Assembly: GCA_964019425.1 (NCBI GenBank)
Contig: OZ025792.1
Coordinates: 62,001-126,000 of the forward strand
DNA length: 64,000 nt
Origin: Flectonema sp. DT1601
Lineage: Eukaryota > Euglenozoa > Diplonemea > Diplonemida > Diplonemidae
Reading direction: 5' to 3'
The translations under genes were made by a program, and so were the position numbers. The stretch's first letter is position 1. Every line of letters begins with the position of its first letter. This document shows positions 30,301 to 39,795 of this stretch, in pieces. The notes beneath the pieces were generated by a model. It did not search any database, was not told the origin of the DNA, and was given only the letters and a program-made list of their open reading frames with translations.

Positions 30301-32924
30301 GATATTTTATACCTCCTTGAGAGCCAGGGTAAATCAATAAAAATATCCACCAGTTGATGAGTTACTCCTTCAACATCATTATTATGACCTATTCTATTCG
30401 CTGTAAGAACTGCTCCTTCAGACAAGTTCACATTACCACTTAAAACAGTTCCTGAGGAATCTGTAAGCTGTAGATCAACGTCAGACATGTTGGATAGCTT
30501 TGCTACAGTTTTAATAATGTCAGATGTGTCGGTATTAGATATTGCAGTCATTTTATACTGTTTGTCATTCCAAGCAAGCCTTACTATAATATGAACAGAT
30601 TCACTTGATGAAGATCTCTGCTGAGTCTGTTCGCTAATCTTCTTAGCGATGAGAACATCTCCAGCTGAGAGATTAAAGTCTCCAGCCTTTTGATCATCTC
30701 TTAGGATAGTTCCAGTTGATGTAAATAGTTGTAAGTCAATCTCTAAAGTAGATGTTAGTTTCGCAATAGTCTTCAGAATAGAAGCAACATCAGTAGCAGT
30801 AAATACTGTCATTGAGTACTGTTTACTATCCCAAGGTACATTAACACGAATCTCAATAGAGTCTTGTTGTTGGTTCTGTTTTGGTTGTTGTTTCTGGCTG
30901 TCAATTATCTGCGCCCTCAACGTGCCTCCGGATTTCAGTCCGACTTCCTGCATCGTTTGGTCGTCACGAAGGGCGATTTCGTTTTCAGTGAAAAGCTGAA
31001 TTTGATTTTCAGGTTGTCCAGCAAGCTTTGCGGCTGTCTTTGTGATGTCAAGTACGTGTGTTGAAGGGTTTGCAGTCATGGGGTACCGAGCATTATTCCA
31101 ACTGAGTTCGATAGTAAACTGAATTGGCGAAGCAGTGACCGGCTCAGTTGCCGTTACTTGCTTTCCGATATTCTGAAGGGAGAGAACATCTCCTGCGGAA
31201 ACTGAAACGTCTTCGCAAGTTTGCTCTTCGCGTAGTATCATTCCATCGGATGTGAACAGTTGAAGATCTGCTTCTGTTTTTGAAGTTAATTTAGCACAGC
31301 CTGACAGAATGGATCCAACAGTAGTTGATTTGGTTGCGGACATTGAGAACTGTTTTTGGTTCATAAAAACAACCTTAACAGTAATTTCAAACTCATCCGC
31401 CGTCGAAGTCAAACTGCCCTGCCTGTCATATACGACTCTCTGAACAACTAAGACGTCGCCAGGGGATAGTTTAAAATTACTTCCTTGCTGGTCGTCTCTC
31501 AAAGCAACTTCTTTACTGCTGTACAATTGCATGTGTTCAGGGGGAGTGTCAACTACCTTAGAAAGAGTCTTTAGAATGCTGGAGACTTTTAACGTTTGGA
31601 GACTACCTTCTTTTAGGGTAAGCCTATGACGAAGGTTTTTCCATTTGATGTAAACAATGATCCCAGTCTTACCAGATGCTTGAAGGGTTTTTAACCAATT
31701 TAACTCACTAACTCTCTCTGGGTCATTATCAACAGTATCGACATCAGATAGTTGTTCAGGTGTGTATACAGTCACGGGAATCACTACTCTGTTTTGTTGA
31801 TCTGCTAGTGTCAGATGCTTTATCTCTGCTAATCGGTTCTCAGTCACTACTTCAATAAAAGTTCCTTGTCTTGCTTCAGCAGCTTCCTTCACCTTCATTA
31901 GGATTCGATCGTTCTCAGGCAAGTCATAATTCTCCTCCGAAAGCCCCTGAAGTGATCTCGCTTGAATTCCAAACCCTGACGGACATTTAAACAAACCTGA
32001 GATAGATGCCAACGCCACGCAGTGAGTCACTCTTCCGTAAGGACTAATTGAATGTACTGCTGTGTCACTTATTATGAGTGTGTTGCCATTTTGAAGAGAG
32101 GATGTGTAGTGCACTGCAGGGACTGATCTTGGAGGCCATCCCCCTGAGAGAGCAGGTATTAGTCGCTTTATTGAACGAGGTACTTCAATGAAAGGAAGCC
32201 TTGTGAGAGGAGATACCTGCATTTCTTCAACTACCACGGGAACCATCGCAACAGGTAATTCTTGAGAACGTGGTTGGCTAGAGTCGCGAACAACCCAATC
32301 AGAAGAAAGATCTTCCTGTTGATATTGAGGATGAATGCCGTAGCGCTCTCGAAGCTGAAATTGATCTTCTCTCGGGTTTGGACTCAATGAGGCTTTCTTA
32401 TCATCAAAGTAACCAGCAGGACTTGTTACTTTTGCATTAATATTTACATTCGATGAAATCTCTTGTAACCGTCTGGGGACTGGTGGAAGACTCGGGCTCC
32501 GCCTATTCTGAACAAACGGCGATGGGGGTTTTGGAGCTGGCGGAGGAGGAGGCGGAGTCAAAGCCACGTCTCGATCAGACTCCTCATAGCGAATCCTCGC
32601 AGCTGGGGATTGGGACATTCTTGGTGAAAGACTTCGGTAGGTCTGCCCTCTTTTTGGTGTCTTTTTTGTCGGTCTGGCACTCGTTACTGCGCTCATTACT
32701 AAAATAAATATGTCCAACTTAATATCTGGACCTTTCAAAGCAACCATTAATCTATCTATCAAATCTCTACTGTTCTCCTTATCTGCGACGTTAAAGAATC
32801 CTAACTGTAGGAGTGCAGATGACAGTCCGACCCTGTCGAGAACTCTCCCCTTTTCTTTATCATTCTTCGCATAGTTATTAAATACGCGTAGAAGGGCTTT
32901 ACGCTTCGCGTCCTCCCCGTTCAT
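27378..32924 (-). CDS. Giant protein with eleven ubiquitin-like repeats
   Basis: An uninterrupted 1848-residue frame. Residues about 1-85 resemble a pair of degenerate EF-hands; 90-240 are Pro-rich and disordered; about 255-400 look PH-like. From about 420 to 1330 come eleven tandem units of about 75-95 residues with the shared pattern (I/V)x(I/V)x(V/L)xW...(K/R)(Y/F).(M)T....V.SI...AKL......LQL....G..L.DDQ....F.LS.GDVL....., which fits a beta-grasp (ubiquitin/RBD-type) fold. The last about 520 residues are disordered and Gln-rich (QQQQL, QQQEF). No catalytic motif. It is probably a scaffold; a cytoskeletal or membrane-associated role is inference from the PH-like and repeat content only. The ATG follows GCGCAG. 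Confidence 0.85.
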   Translation of the reverse strand: MNGEDAKRKALLRVFNNYAKNDKEKGRVLDRVGLSSALLQLGFFNVADKENSRDLIDRLMVALKGPDIKLDIFILVMSAVTSARPTKKTPKRGQTYRSLSPRMSQSPAARIRYEESDRDVALTPPPPPPAPKPPSPFVQNRRSPSLPPVPRRLQEISSNVNINAKVTSPAGYFDDKKASLSPNPREDQFQLRERYGIHPQYQQEDLSSDWVVRDSSQPRSQELPVAMVPVVVEEMQVSPLTRLPFIEVPRSIKRLIPALSGGWPPRSVPAVHYTSSLQNGNTLIISDTAVHSISPYGRVTHCVALASISGLFKCPSGFGIQARSLQGLSEENYDLPENDRILMKVKEAAEARQGTFIEVVTENRLAEIKHLTLADQQNRVVIPVTVYTPEQLSDVDTVDNDPERVSELNWLKTLQASGKTGIIVYIKWKNLRHRLTLKEGSLQTLKVSSILKTLSKVVDTPPEHMQLYSSKEVALRDDQQGSNFKLSPGDVLVVQRVVYDRQGSLTSTADEFEITVKVVFMNQKQFSMSATKSTTVGSILSGCAKLTSKTEADLQLFTSDGMILREEQTCEDVSVSAGDVLSLQNIGKQVTATEPVTASPIQFTIELSWNNARYPMTANPSTHVLDITKTAAKLAGQPENQIQLFTENEIALRDDQTMQEVGLKSGGTLRAQIIDSQKQQPKQNQQQDSIEIRVNVPWDSKQYSMTVFTATDVASILKTIAKLTSTLEIDLQLFTSTGTILRDDQKAGDFNLSAGDVLIAKKISEQTQQRSSSSESVHIIVRLAWNDKQYKMTAISNTDTSDIIKTVAKLSNMSDVDLQLTDSSGTVLSGNVNLSEGAVLTANRIGHNNDVEGVTHQLVDIFIDLPWLSRRYKISTQLTNTVQEIINSLCCQTGNSVEPNLSLRTSDGIVLQPSQMGTSFGIVNGMILTGEQDSPPETQISLIVVTPWATQQQHRISVTSNTTIKEVIDEVCGKISAEEGSIELTKSSSVLSEDQKICNFEIHGGDVILAQQKSAISSQFEVTVVVPWADSNNKHVVLVKKSQLVSSVVTMVATLLKVVPEYIQLSSSNNLLESDQILSNLNISKNDILVVTCSKSFDIVISIPWLQTHVTTPARYNQSIGSIAESVPVAGLVRLLRNKHLLDPQESIYSSNISPGDVLTAQESTEQHKAIDIVILCPWLNGDKQQVVISINNKLSVRELFESVRRINEAGETSELSRNNESFVLNNQTESNQITLQPGDIITAKKPSHNDGGNFFLYVPWEGKKFKMSSGSAANLQDTRVKSLRDTASGLLNIPLERLELITQSGKKLTDNETGKDFNLSHNDVITIRSSDINVTESPEARWQPELKTPSTNAIVLTASHSPQRFTGQTQQSVNNSISAVDSPGSGMKLKVPSLRNPSNSGGAAAVVESVSERGDEIATKLFSTANNTPIRKPTRDPPKPPAAAAARDTIQVGNMPTPVSKHPPGVTIEVATARQFSSSLDSFSPQSSIKTRPQNEVDSRSNTAHTHPGPPPGFQQTPIFGNFQQHLPEETPSGNTIHFDLSDQRSTRTPVKKQPLQPLPLLPTTPFCIKVNEVVERSAEGTPQEAVSVWAQHYPAQQRRESQPAQAQVDFASPTPLQNNIADYQQNQPVYQPTEQFTDNQLISQQQVAYQQQEFISQQQPNAAHQFGNPTNVEIYERQQHQQQQLVAQLEELREQNEAYRRNSRVSGRESPTTQAPVDAMQKVELSLRGSSPALTIDQLQTRGSSPGDCVDGSGSSLQRGPPILTPSVGLGRRRISRPHHHHTLNTNFVTPSRHPLSMPSSVVASPSTRFREPEVTQNMHFRSLPVSSLPESDSDFGIVGKRVLEF

Positions 32925-34388
32925 ATAAATAACTTATTCACGTCTGCGCATATAACGAACAGGGGTACCTGACCAAAGAATAATAATAATTCTCGTGAAG
33001 ATAAAGTAGACCTCAAACTAGGAGTGTCATAAATAGATTTTATGACTGAAAACTGTCACCACAACTTTTATTTGCTGCAAACTTAAATTTAGCAGCAGTC
33101 TATTTTATTTCCCCCCCGCCCCCCTCTTTCCGTTTCGAATGGGTGTTTTTGCTGAGACTAAGAGCAACATATATATAATCACGATAGTAAGACGAAAACA
33201 ACAGAGGTACAAACAAATATAATGCTCTCTCTCACCAGTATTTGGCAATCGATTTTGCAAATACTCACAGACAGCTGTGAAAAGTTTAGGGGCTCGAGTG
33301 TGGACAACCGCAGCAGAGCAACCTGAGAATTTAAATTACAGAAAACAAAAAAGAACTGCTATGTACAAAAAAAAAAAAAAAAAAAGATTGACCGCTACGC
33401 AGTCGTGAGACCAGACTTTGCGATTTACGTAATCCAAGATTGCAGTTGTGATAAAATACCAAGCTAATTGAATGTGCTTCATTAATGTCTGGAATATAAG
33501 TTTAACAACGAACCAACAGGTAAACTGTTATACAGCAGCAAAGCAGCCAAATTTTTTTAATAAAAAAAAAACGAAAACGAATGAAAAAAACAAAATGCCA
33601 CACACCACTATTACCATTGTACTCGTTTAAAAAAAAAAAAAAAGGAAAAGGGAAAAATGGAAAAAAGTAGTCACTATTGCTAATGGATTGGCTTTCCTCC
33701 GCAGTACAATTTTGCAAAGTTTCAGTTGGTTGGAAAGAAAAAAAAAAAAAAAAAATCCCTTTTCGTAATTTAAGGATATATTATGTAGCTGCCCAAACAG
33801 GTCATAGCTACAAACCCAATCAAACAAAGAAGGGTCAAAAAAAAAAATTAAAAAAAACAAACAAAAGCAAACGTATTTTTTTTTTTTATGTAGGAACGAA
33901 AGGGAGTACGAAACAAGGAAGGGTGATGAGGAGTCGAATAGATAATTAGATTTTATAGTGTTCCCGCTGTAGCGGGAAGTGAATCCTAAAAACAAACTCC
34001 GACTTCGGGAAATCAACTATTTCATTCTCAATACCAATAGAAAGAATAGTTGTGATAATACACAATTGTGGGGGAGATTTAATACGATACGAAAAGGGGA
34101 AGGGGGGGTGCACAGATATCTTTGTGTAATCTGATAATTATAGAGTGATCGTTCTCACAAAATTAAAAGTAAAGCAACAAATCACTATTTAAATACTTTA
34201 ATTGCACTGCGTATGCATATTGCCTACACTTCGTGATGTTCGGTAAGCCAAGTGTCACTCGCACAATGTCGGGTAAAAAAAACAATAATGATTTTATAAC
34301 TATTTCGTTTTCTTTTCTTCCTTAGCTACCAACTGAATGAAACCAATCTGTTAGCAGGCAAGTCGAAATCAGCGGTGTTAGTGAAGTG
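32925..34388. other. Large intergenic stretch with homopolymers
   Basis: About 1.46 kb with several A runs (around 33366, 33628, 33738 and 33838), a C-rich stretch near 33112 and no convincing gene on either strand. Small frames here consist mainly of Phe, Lys or Leu runs from the homopolymers. This is the longest gene-free segment inside the cluster. Confidence 0.5.
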
Positions 34389-36419
34389 TTATATTTCATC
34401 AAAACAAGCGGAGAAATCGAAAGGCATAGGTTCAGTAAGACCATTCGGAGAGTCCAATTGTACTTCTATTGTCATCGTAACAGGCTCACCAGGTACAATC
34501 TGACGAGTAACTCTATTCGGGGAGTCGTTTGAATGCGGGGGTGAGGCAGAGACGCGTGCAGGGGAGCCAGTGCCACCTTGTGCAGCGCGTTCCCAACGAA
34601 GTCGGAGATCTTCTTCCTGTTGTTTGAGTCGCTGCTCCATTGATGTGACGTCAGCTACTTCGACTGAACGGCGAGGAGGTGAAAAAGATGACCTGTACCC
34701 TCCCATTCCCTGGCTCTGAGGAGATATTGGATTCGCTAACTGTGAAGGAGGACGAGGATATTGATACGTGTGATACGAACCAGGTGAGGCATCTCTGGTT
34801 CTTTGTTGAGATTCATAGCTTCGAGTACTTCCATTTCCACTGTAAGGATCTTCATTGTAGGAATCACCATTGAGATGCTGTAGAGTCCTCGTGGCTCGGG
34901 GATCACCACCACCAGAAGCTTGCCTCAGATATTTAATACCACTTGTTGGATCAAGTGCATACCCATGAGAACCTTCCAACAACTTGTGACCCAAATCACT
35001 ACACGCCTCATAATGTGACGGGTGGTTCGGACTATCCGCAGCACGCTGTAAGAACTGTGCCAGATCAACTTCTCCTTCTCCCTGCTGCGATTCATAATTA
35101 TTAGAAAATGAAGGCTCTCTGTAGGATTGCACAACAGGGTTACCGAATTTGACACTTTGCCCAGGACCCTGAACACTCGATGCGCTCATCTGATTCTCTT
35201 CCTCTGAACGATCTGAAGAAGTTGGGTAACGTGGTTCACTTTTTACAGGCGGAGGAGCAAAACTGCTGTCCTGAAAAGCTGCGTTCACGATATCTGTCGA
35301 ATTGCCAAGTTCTGGACCAACGCTGGAGGACGGCATTTGTTTTGCAGATTCAAACTTCTGAGGAGGAGGTTCCGAAGCGGAGGGATACACGCCAGGCGAA
35401 GCTGGCTGACTCTGTAGCGGAGATGCAACTGGAGATCCCGCCGGTAGACTTGGCAACGTCTGAGGAGATTGAGTCGTCGCATATGTTTGCGGGAAACTCT
35501 GATCAGCTGCCGGATGCTGCGCCCCTGCTGCAGTACCTGGTGGCGCGGTTGCCACAGGAGATGAGGGAAACGACGGAGGTAGGGGCTGCTGTGGTATTGC
35601 AGGTCCATCTCTCTTCCGTTGCATACTTTCCATTTTTACCCTCTCAAACTTATCCTTTGTTCTTTCATAACCAGGTGCTTTCTTTATTCTTGCGGTGTTC
35701 TTTAATGATGCTCCATCTTCCCATCGTACTGGCAACACGCCTAATTGGTTCATCGCAAATACAGTTTTTATCGTTTCTCCCAACTGAGTTACAGCTTCCC
35801 TAGTTGGAGGAGTATCATTATATTGAGAGACTACATGACGGAGGAGGATGTCATGCTCTCCAGAGCCAGGCTTTGTTTTGATTAACGTAAGGAAGCCAGT
35901 AGAAGAACCTTGATGGACAACTTCTCCGATTTCACGAATTGGTAAAATCCGTCTAATACTTGAATTTACACCACAAAGAAGGAGATATTCTCTAGCAACG
36001 CATAACACTCTCTTTTGATCTCTTCCACCTGCACTAATCTTTTCAAAAAAACGAACATACATAAGAGTTCCCCCATGAGTATTAAAGTGAGTCAGTAAAG
36101 GTGGTACTTTAAACGGTGGTAGTGTTGGTGATTTCGGATTATTAGGAGGCGCAACTGGAAGTACTTCGATGTTGAGGGCTAGATTTCCGCTTGCCTTTGC
36201 CATCTCTACCTGTTCATGTAACTTGTTAACGTCAGTGATTGGCTGACCGTTAACACTTTTAATTGCTCCTGGAGTTATGCCAGATCGCTTTGCTGCAGAG
36301 TTTTCTACAGTTCCAGTGACGAACACCTCATTACCATAATCTCTGAAGTCTATTCCAATTGGTTCTCTTGGGTTTTGTAGATGAAGTGTGTACGTCTTAG
36401 TTTGTAGCTGTGGATCCAT
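34389..36419 (-). CDS. PDZ, PH-like and Sel1-like scaffold protein
   Basis: A 676-residue protein. Residues about 8-85 resemble a PDZ domain (IGIDFRDYGNEVFVTGTV...GITPGAIKSVNGQPI). About 105-245 look PH-like (TLMYVRFFEKIS, REYLLLCGV, IREIGEV). A Pro/Ser/Gln-rich linker (250-440) follows, then a Sel1-type helical repeat (about 460-520, YEACSDLGHKLLEG...GIKYLRQA) and a charged helix near 600. It probably holds complexes at a membrane or the cytoskeleton. Its upstream-listed neighbour (27378) also has a PH-like segment. The ATG follows CCCCCAACAG. Confidence 0.8.
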   Translation of the reverse strand: MDPQLQTKTYTLHLQNPREPIGIDFRDYGNEVFVTGTVENSAAKRSGITPGAIKSVNGQPITDVNKLHEQVEMAKASGNLALNIEVLPVAPPNNPKSPTLPPFKVPPLLTHFNTHGGTLMYVRFFEKISAGGRDQKRVLCVAREYLLLCGVNSSIRRILPIREIGEVVHQGSSTGFLTLIKTKPGSGEHDILLRHVVSQYNDTPPTREAVTQLGETIKTVFAMNQLGVLPVRWEDGASLKNTARIKKAPGYERTKDKFERVKMESMQRKRDGPAIPQQPLPPSFPSSPVATAPPGTAAGAQHPAADQSFPQTYATTQSPQTLPSLPAGSPVASPLQSQPASPGVYPSASEPPPQKFESAKQMPSSSVGPELGNSTDIVNAAFQDSSFAPPPVKSEPRYPTSSDRSEEENQMSASSVQGPGQSVKFGNPVVQSYREPSFSNNYESQQGEGEVDLAQFLQRAADSPNHPSHYEACSDLGHKLLEGSHGYALDPTSGIKYLRQASGGGDPRATRTLQHLNGDSYNEDPYSGNGSTRSYESQQRTRDASPGSYHTYQYPRPPSQLANPISPQSQGMGGYRSSFSPPRRSVEVADVTSMEQRLKQQEEDLRLRWERAAQGGTGSPARVSASPPHSNDSPNRVTRQIVPGEPVTMTIEVQLDSPNGLTEPMPFDFSACFDEI

Positions 36420-36682
36420 GATGACTGTTGGGGGACCTCACCCCTTCTCCGTAGGGAGAAACAATACTTCTGTGAGGGTGGGAAATAGAGTTACTGATTA
36501 CAGACATTGTACCATACACAAAAACAGAGAAATGTTATATTCACTCAAAGTAATAAGTAGTCCGCGCAAAAAATAAATTAGTTCGGTCAGACTGTGTCCC
36601 CCTCGTGACTAGTTAGTACGTCGTGGGGACGAATATCAATTCGTTGACATCGCAGAATGGAATGACACAATCAGTAATGTGT
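36420..36682. other. Intergenic stretch
   Basis: Short spacer with the 3' region of the small membrane protein gene and the acceptor of the PDZ gene. Nothing else seen. Confidence 0.45.
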
Positions 36683-36982
36683 TTACTGTTTGGTAGTTAG
36701 ATATTTCCAAGATTTTAATAAAATAATTGACACGACCGGTACAAACACAAGACCATTAGCGTCAAGGAACTCCATCCTCCACAGTACCCAATTCCAAATA
36801 GGACTAATCGTGTATCTTAATAGTGAGCGAAGGTTTGCTCGGTGAACTCCACTATCGTCTCGGCGTATCCAAATGTTTTTCAAACCTGGATGGGATTCAA
36901 GGTATAGCCCAAACAGAGCGAATGATACCATGCAAGCTACAACATGTGGTTTCTTAATATTCATGTTAATCGCTAAAGTCAT
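36683..36982 (-). CDS. Small membrane protein, unknown
   Basis: A 99-residue protein with an N-terminal hydrophobic helix (about 14-28, VVACMVSFALFGLYL) and a second one near the C-terminus (about 74-90, NGLVFVPVVSIILL). The middle is basic. It has the look of a mitochondrial inner-membrane subunit but matches nothing I recognise. The ATG follows TTTTATTTTTTCAG, a strong trans-splice acceptor, which supports it as a real gene despite its size. Confidence 0.7.
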   Translation of the reverse strand: MTLAINMNIKKPHVVACMVSFALFGLYLESHPGLKNIWIRRDDSGVHRANLRSLLRYTISPIWNWVLWRMEFLDANGLVFVPVVSIILLKSWKYLTTKQ

Positions 36983-37444
36983 TTATTTTATTGTGTCGGG
37001 TCCTGAAAAAATAAAACAAAAAAAATTCACTAAATTCATCTTTCGGTTAATATCGTAATTAACGTCGATTGCCTTTATTTTTTTCATTTTTTTTTTTTTT
37101 TCCTTTCTCTTTTCCCCCTTACCTCATATCTTAATGAATATTACATTTGGGGGTCCATAACTTCCATAAAGTTTGTTGCTGAAAAGGACAACTCGCGTCT
37201 ATCATGTTGGTATCGTTACGTTACTTCCTCACATAACATGTTTGGTTGTCATGAAGGGTGACATCTTCTTTCGTAAGGTGTGAAGTGATTTCACAATTAC
37301 GCAACACACATTTAAGGGTAGAACACCAACCTACTTCTGACTGTCTTGTTATTATTAAGATGACCAAGTCTGTTGCTAAGAGATATTATGATCACTCATA
37401 ACGCATTTCATTTTTTGATAGCTAGTCAGCACTGAGTCAACAGA
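36983..37444. other. Intergenic stretch
   Basis: No gene seen. It has a T run near 37087-37102 and serves as 3' region of the gene at 37445 and acceptor zone of the small membrane protein. Confidence 0.45.
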
Positions 37445-38004
37445 TCAGTAGTAGAAACCAGTAACCCTATTAGATTTATTCCATTGATTTGAATGGGGAC
37501 GTGGCTGCTGCCACCACAAGATTGGAAATCCGATAACGTTACGTTCTGTAGTGTGGGACCTGTTTTTGTGTTTTCACTTTTGCAACAGACACAATAATTT
37601 AAATACTTCACCTTCCAGTAGTCCAATACATACCTGAAGTCATGACGGATTTGGCTCTCTCGAATCTGACGTTTCTTGTCCAAGATCGGCTTTCCACGCT
37701 CGTCAACCTTCACACCAACGTACTTAAATTTATAAGGATCTAAGAATGGTCTGAATCTCTTAGCATGTATTGGAGTTCCCAGGTATGAATCCGCTTTTCT
37801 TTGTGGTGCTCCTCCGTATGCTTCCCACTTCGTCTGTTGAGAAGCAGGACCACCGTGAGTTCTGATACTAGCGAAATGAGACCACGACAACAACATTGCT
37901 TTCTTACCATCTTTGAAACCTCTTCTCTGTTCTGTTAACGCACTCAGTGATCCACCACTTGCCTTACCTGCACCTCTCATCGCTTGGGCTGCTGTGCGAA
38001 GCAT
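37445..38004 (-). CDS. Probable mitochondrial protein, unknown
   Basis: The model join(37445-37559, 37634-38004) gives 161 residues. The N-terminus MLRTAAQAMRGAGKASGG is basic, hydroxylated and without acids, typical of a mitochondrial presequence. The body is rich in Arg, Lys and aromatic residues, and the second exon ends WWQQPRPHSNQWNKSNRVTGFYY. A 74-nt intron interrupts it; without splicing the reading frame would continue into a Cys-rich, unrelated tail. It could be a small subunit of a respiratory or ribosomal complex; no family is recognised. Confidence 0.75.
37560..37633 (-). other. Cis-intron, 74 nt
   Basis: 5' end GTATGTATTGG, 3' end ACACAAAAACAG, followed by G; phase 2, rebuilding an Arg codon. 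Same splice motifs as the introns in POLD2 and the nucleoredoxin gene. Confidence 0.75.
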
Positions 38005-38252
38005 TACTGCAACCCGTTCCTGAGCACTAAAGAATTAAATATAAATAACATCAAAACACTAAACACGATTTGAAATGTCTCTCTGAATATCAGAAAGGCC
38101 GGAAGGGTATCTTCGGGTTGAATGAATTCAATAAAAAGTACAAATCCATTCGCACCTTAAATATAAATTCAGACTAGTGCTTCCGGAGGTGTTTACTACA
38201 CTACAAGAAGTGAGAAGCTGGTAGATCACAACTACTAACAAACAGCATGCTA

Positions 38253-38534
38253 TCATTCTTTTCGAGTGCTCACTTCTCGTACCATACCTCCGATTGCCTG
38301 AAGCGCCATCGACTGGGCCTGTTGAATTGCCTCCATTTCTTCTATTTTTTCGATTAACTTATCCATCTTTTCATTCAAGGATCCTCCTCCAATGTCAGCA
38401 GCGAGCATTTCATACCTCACAATTGAAATTAAAAATAACAAAGTCATCAGGGAAACTGCGAACCCCAACATCACCGTCATCTTCTGAGTGCGTTTCTCTG
38501 ACGCTGTTGGTTGTGGTTTAGATGTGGGAGACAT
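38253..38534 (-). CDS. Small single-span coiled protein
   Basis: A 93-residue protein: a polar N-terminus (MSPTSKPQPTASEKRTQ), one membrane helix (about 20-41) and a C-terminal amphipathic helix (NEKMDKLIEKIEEMEAIQQ) likely to form a coiled coil. Family unknown. The ATG follows CATTCAG and a second AG a few bases later. Confidence 0.65.
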   Translation of the reverse strand: MSPTSKPQPTASEKRTQKMTVMLGFAVSLMTLLFLISIVRYEMLAADIGGGSLNEKMDKLIEKIEEMEAIQQAQSMALQAIGGMVREVSTRKE

Positions 38535-38708
38535 TCTGTTTTACCTGAATGAAAGAAGATAATATTCCTCTTAAAACAATAGCTTCTTTGCAACTCTAAC
38601 ATTAACAACTTCCCGCTGGACTGATGAGTTCAGAGGACAAGTGATTCTCGTTAACATCATTCTTATATGGAGGACTAATTATGTGAATCAAAGGCCGAGT
38701 CTCGTAAC

Positions 38709-39368
38709 TCAAATCGTGTGAAAGAGTTCTGAGAAGGAGTCGACAGTCTGAGCCCCTGACAGGACTGCCGGTTCTGTTTGAATATCTGACGTGAATTCCA
38801 TGTGAGGAATTGATTTTATGTTTTCTAAATTAAATTTGTGTTTATCTTCAACATTTTGAACAAGAGAATCTGATAATAAGAAATCGTTTATTCCCTCAGT
38901 TGATATACCGGCTTGGGTAAGAGCTGAGATGAGGACAGACGCTTCACTAATATTCTGATTCTCATTGAGATATATGTGGAACAGTACCTCCATTAGTTCG
39001 TTTTGCTTCTCTGCGCCGTAAACGTTTAGAACGTGCCACAGTAGTCGGTGGCCTAACATAGAATGACTTAACATGGTACCCTCTCTCCAAGTCATTTCTA
39101 TGTCGAGGTCTCGTCCATACTTCTTTACTTTGGTGTCGGGATCGGTCAGGAGCTTCTTCGCATTCTTCTTTCCGAATGCTCTCGTGTAGAACTTTAGTTT
39201 ATCAGTTCCAGAGATTGGGATATCTTTATATAAAAAATAAGGATGCCATCTCATCTCTATGACAACACCAGCCTGTTTAGAAGCAGCTGCAATTCCTCTC
39301 TTTGCCACCCAACACCAGGGGCATAATATATCCGACGTTATGTTTGCGACTATCTTTCGAGGTGTCAT
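38709..39368 (-). CDS. DsbA/FrnE-like thioredoxin-fold oxidoreductase
   Basis: A 219-residue DSBA-like protein of the FrnE/2-hydroxychromene-2-carboxylate isomerase group. The active-site motif SDILCPWCWVAKRGI sits at residues 12-26 (Cys16, Cys19), followed by the typical helical insertion with SHSMLGHRLLWHV and a C-terminal thioredoxin half. Members act as disulfide oxidoreductases or glutathione-dependent isomerases; the substrate cannot be told here. There is no signal peptide, so cytosolic or mitochondrial. The ATG follows CTGCATCAG. Confidence 0.88.
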   Translation of the reverse strand: MTPRKIVANITSDILCPWCWVAKRGIAAASKQAGVVIEMRWHPYFLYKDIPISGTDKLKFYTRAFGKKNAKKLLTDPDTKVKKYGRDLDIEMTWREGTMLSHSMLGHRLLWHVLNVYGAEKQNELMEVLFHIYLNENQNISEASVLISALTQAGISTEGINDFLLSDSLVQNVEDKHKFNLENIKSIPHMEFTSDIQTEPAVLSGAQTVDSFSELFHTI

Positions 39369-39795
39369 GTTTTATGAGATACCTGATGCAGAGTTTATTG
39401 TGAATAACCGAAGAGTTCATTGTCATCGTAGCTGTGCATTTTCCTTACGACTCAAATGGTCACAGAGAAGACAAGCGGCTTCCTAATATGTGCGATTGTC
39501 CGCGTTGTTACGCGAATCAATTATTGTGACAAGAAAAGAAAAAAAAAGATGAAAACTCATATCGTTCTCTTGTCACGGGGGATGTGATAAACAAAAACTG
39601 GTTAGCATTCTTACGAACTTCTGACACATTGCAAACTCGTAGAGCTGGCGACATGCCAGCTCAGAGCTGAATAACCATCAGGTTGACCGAGATAATTAAA
39701 AAAGTTAACTCTGGCAATCATCCAACACAGGTTTCTTAAAGTATTTCCCTTTTTGTTAGTCAGAACAGAATCTTTGGCTCGCAAAGAGATGCTGC

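Noticed and set aside
33627-34016. A 129-codon minus-strand frame
   Set aside because: It is composed largely of Phe, Lys and Leu runs from homopolymers and lacks protein-like structure.
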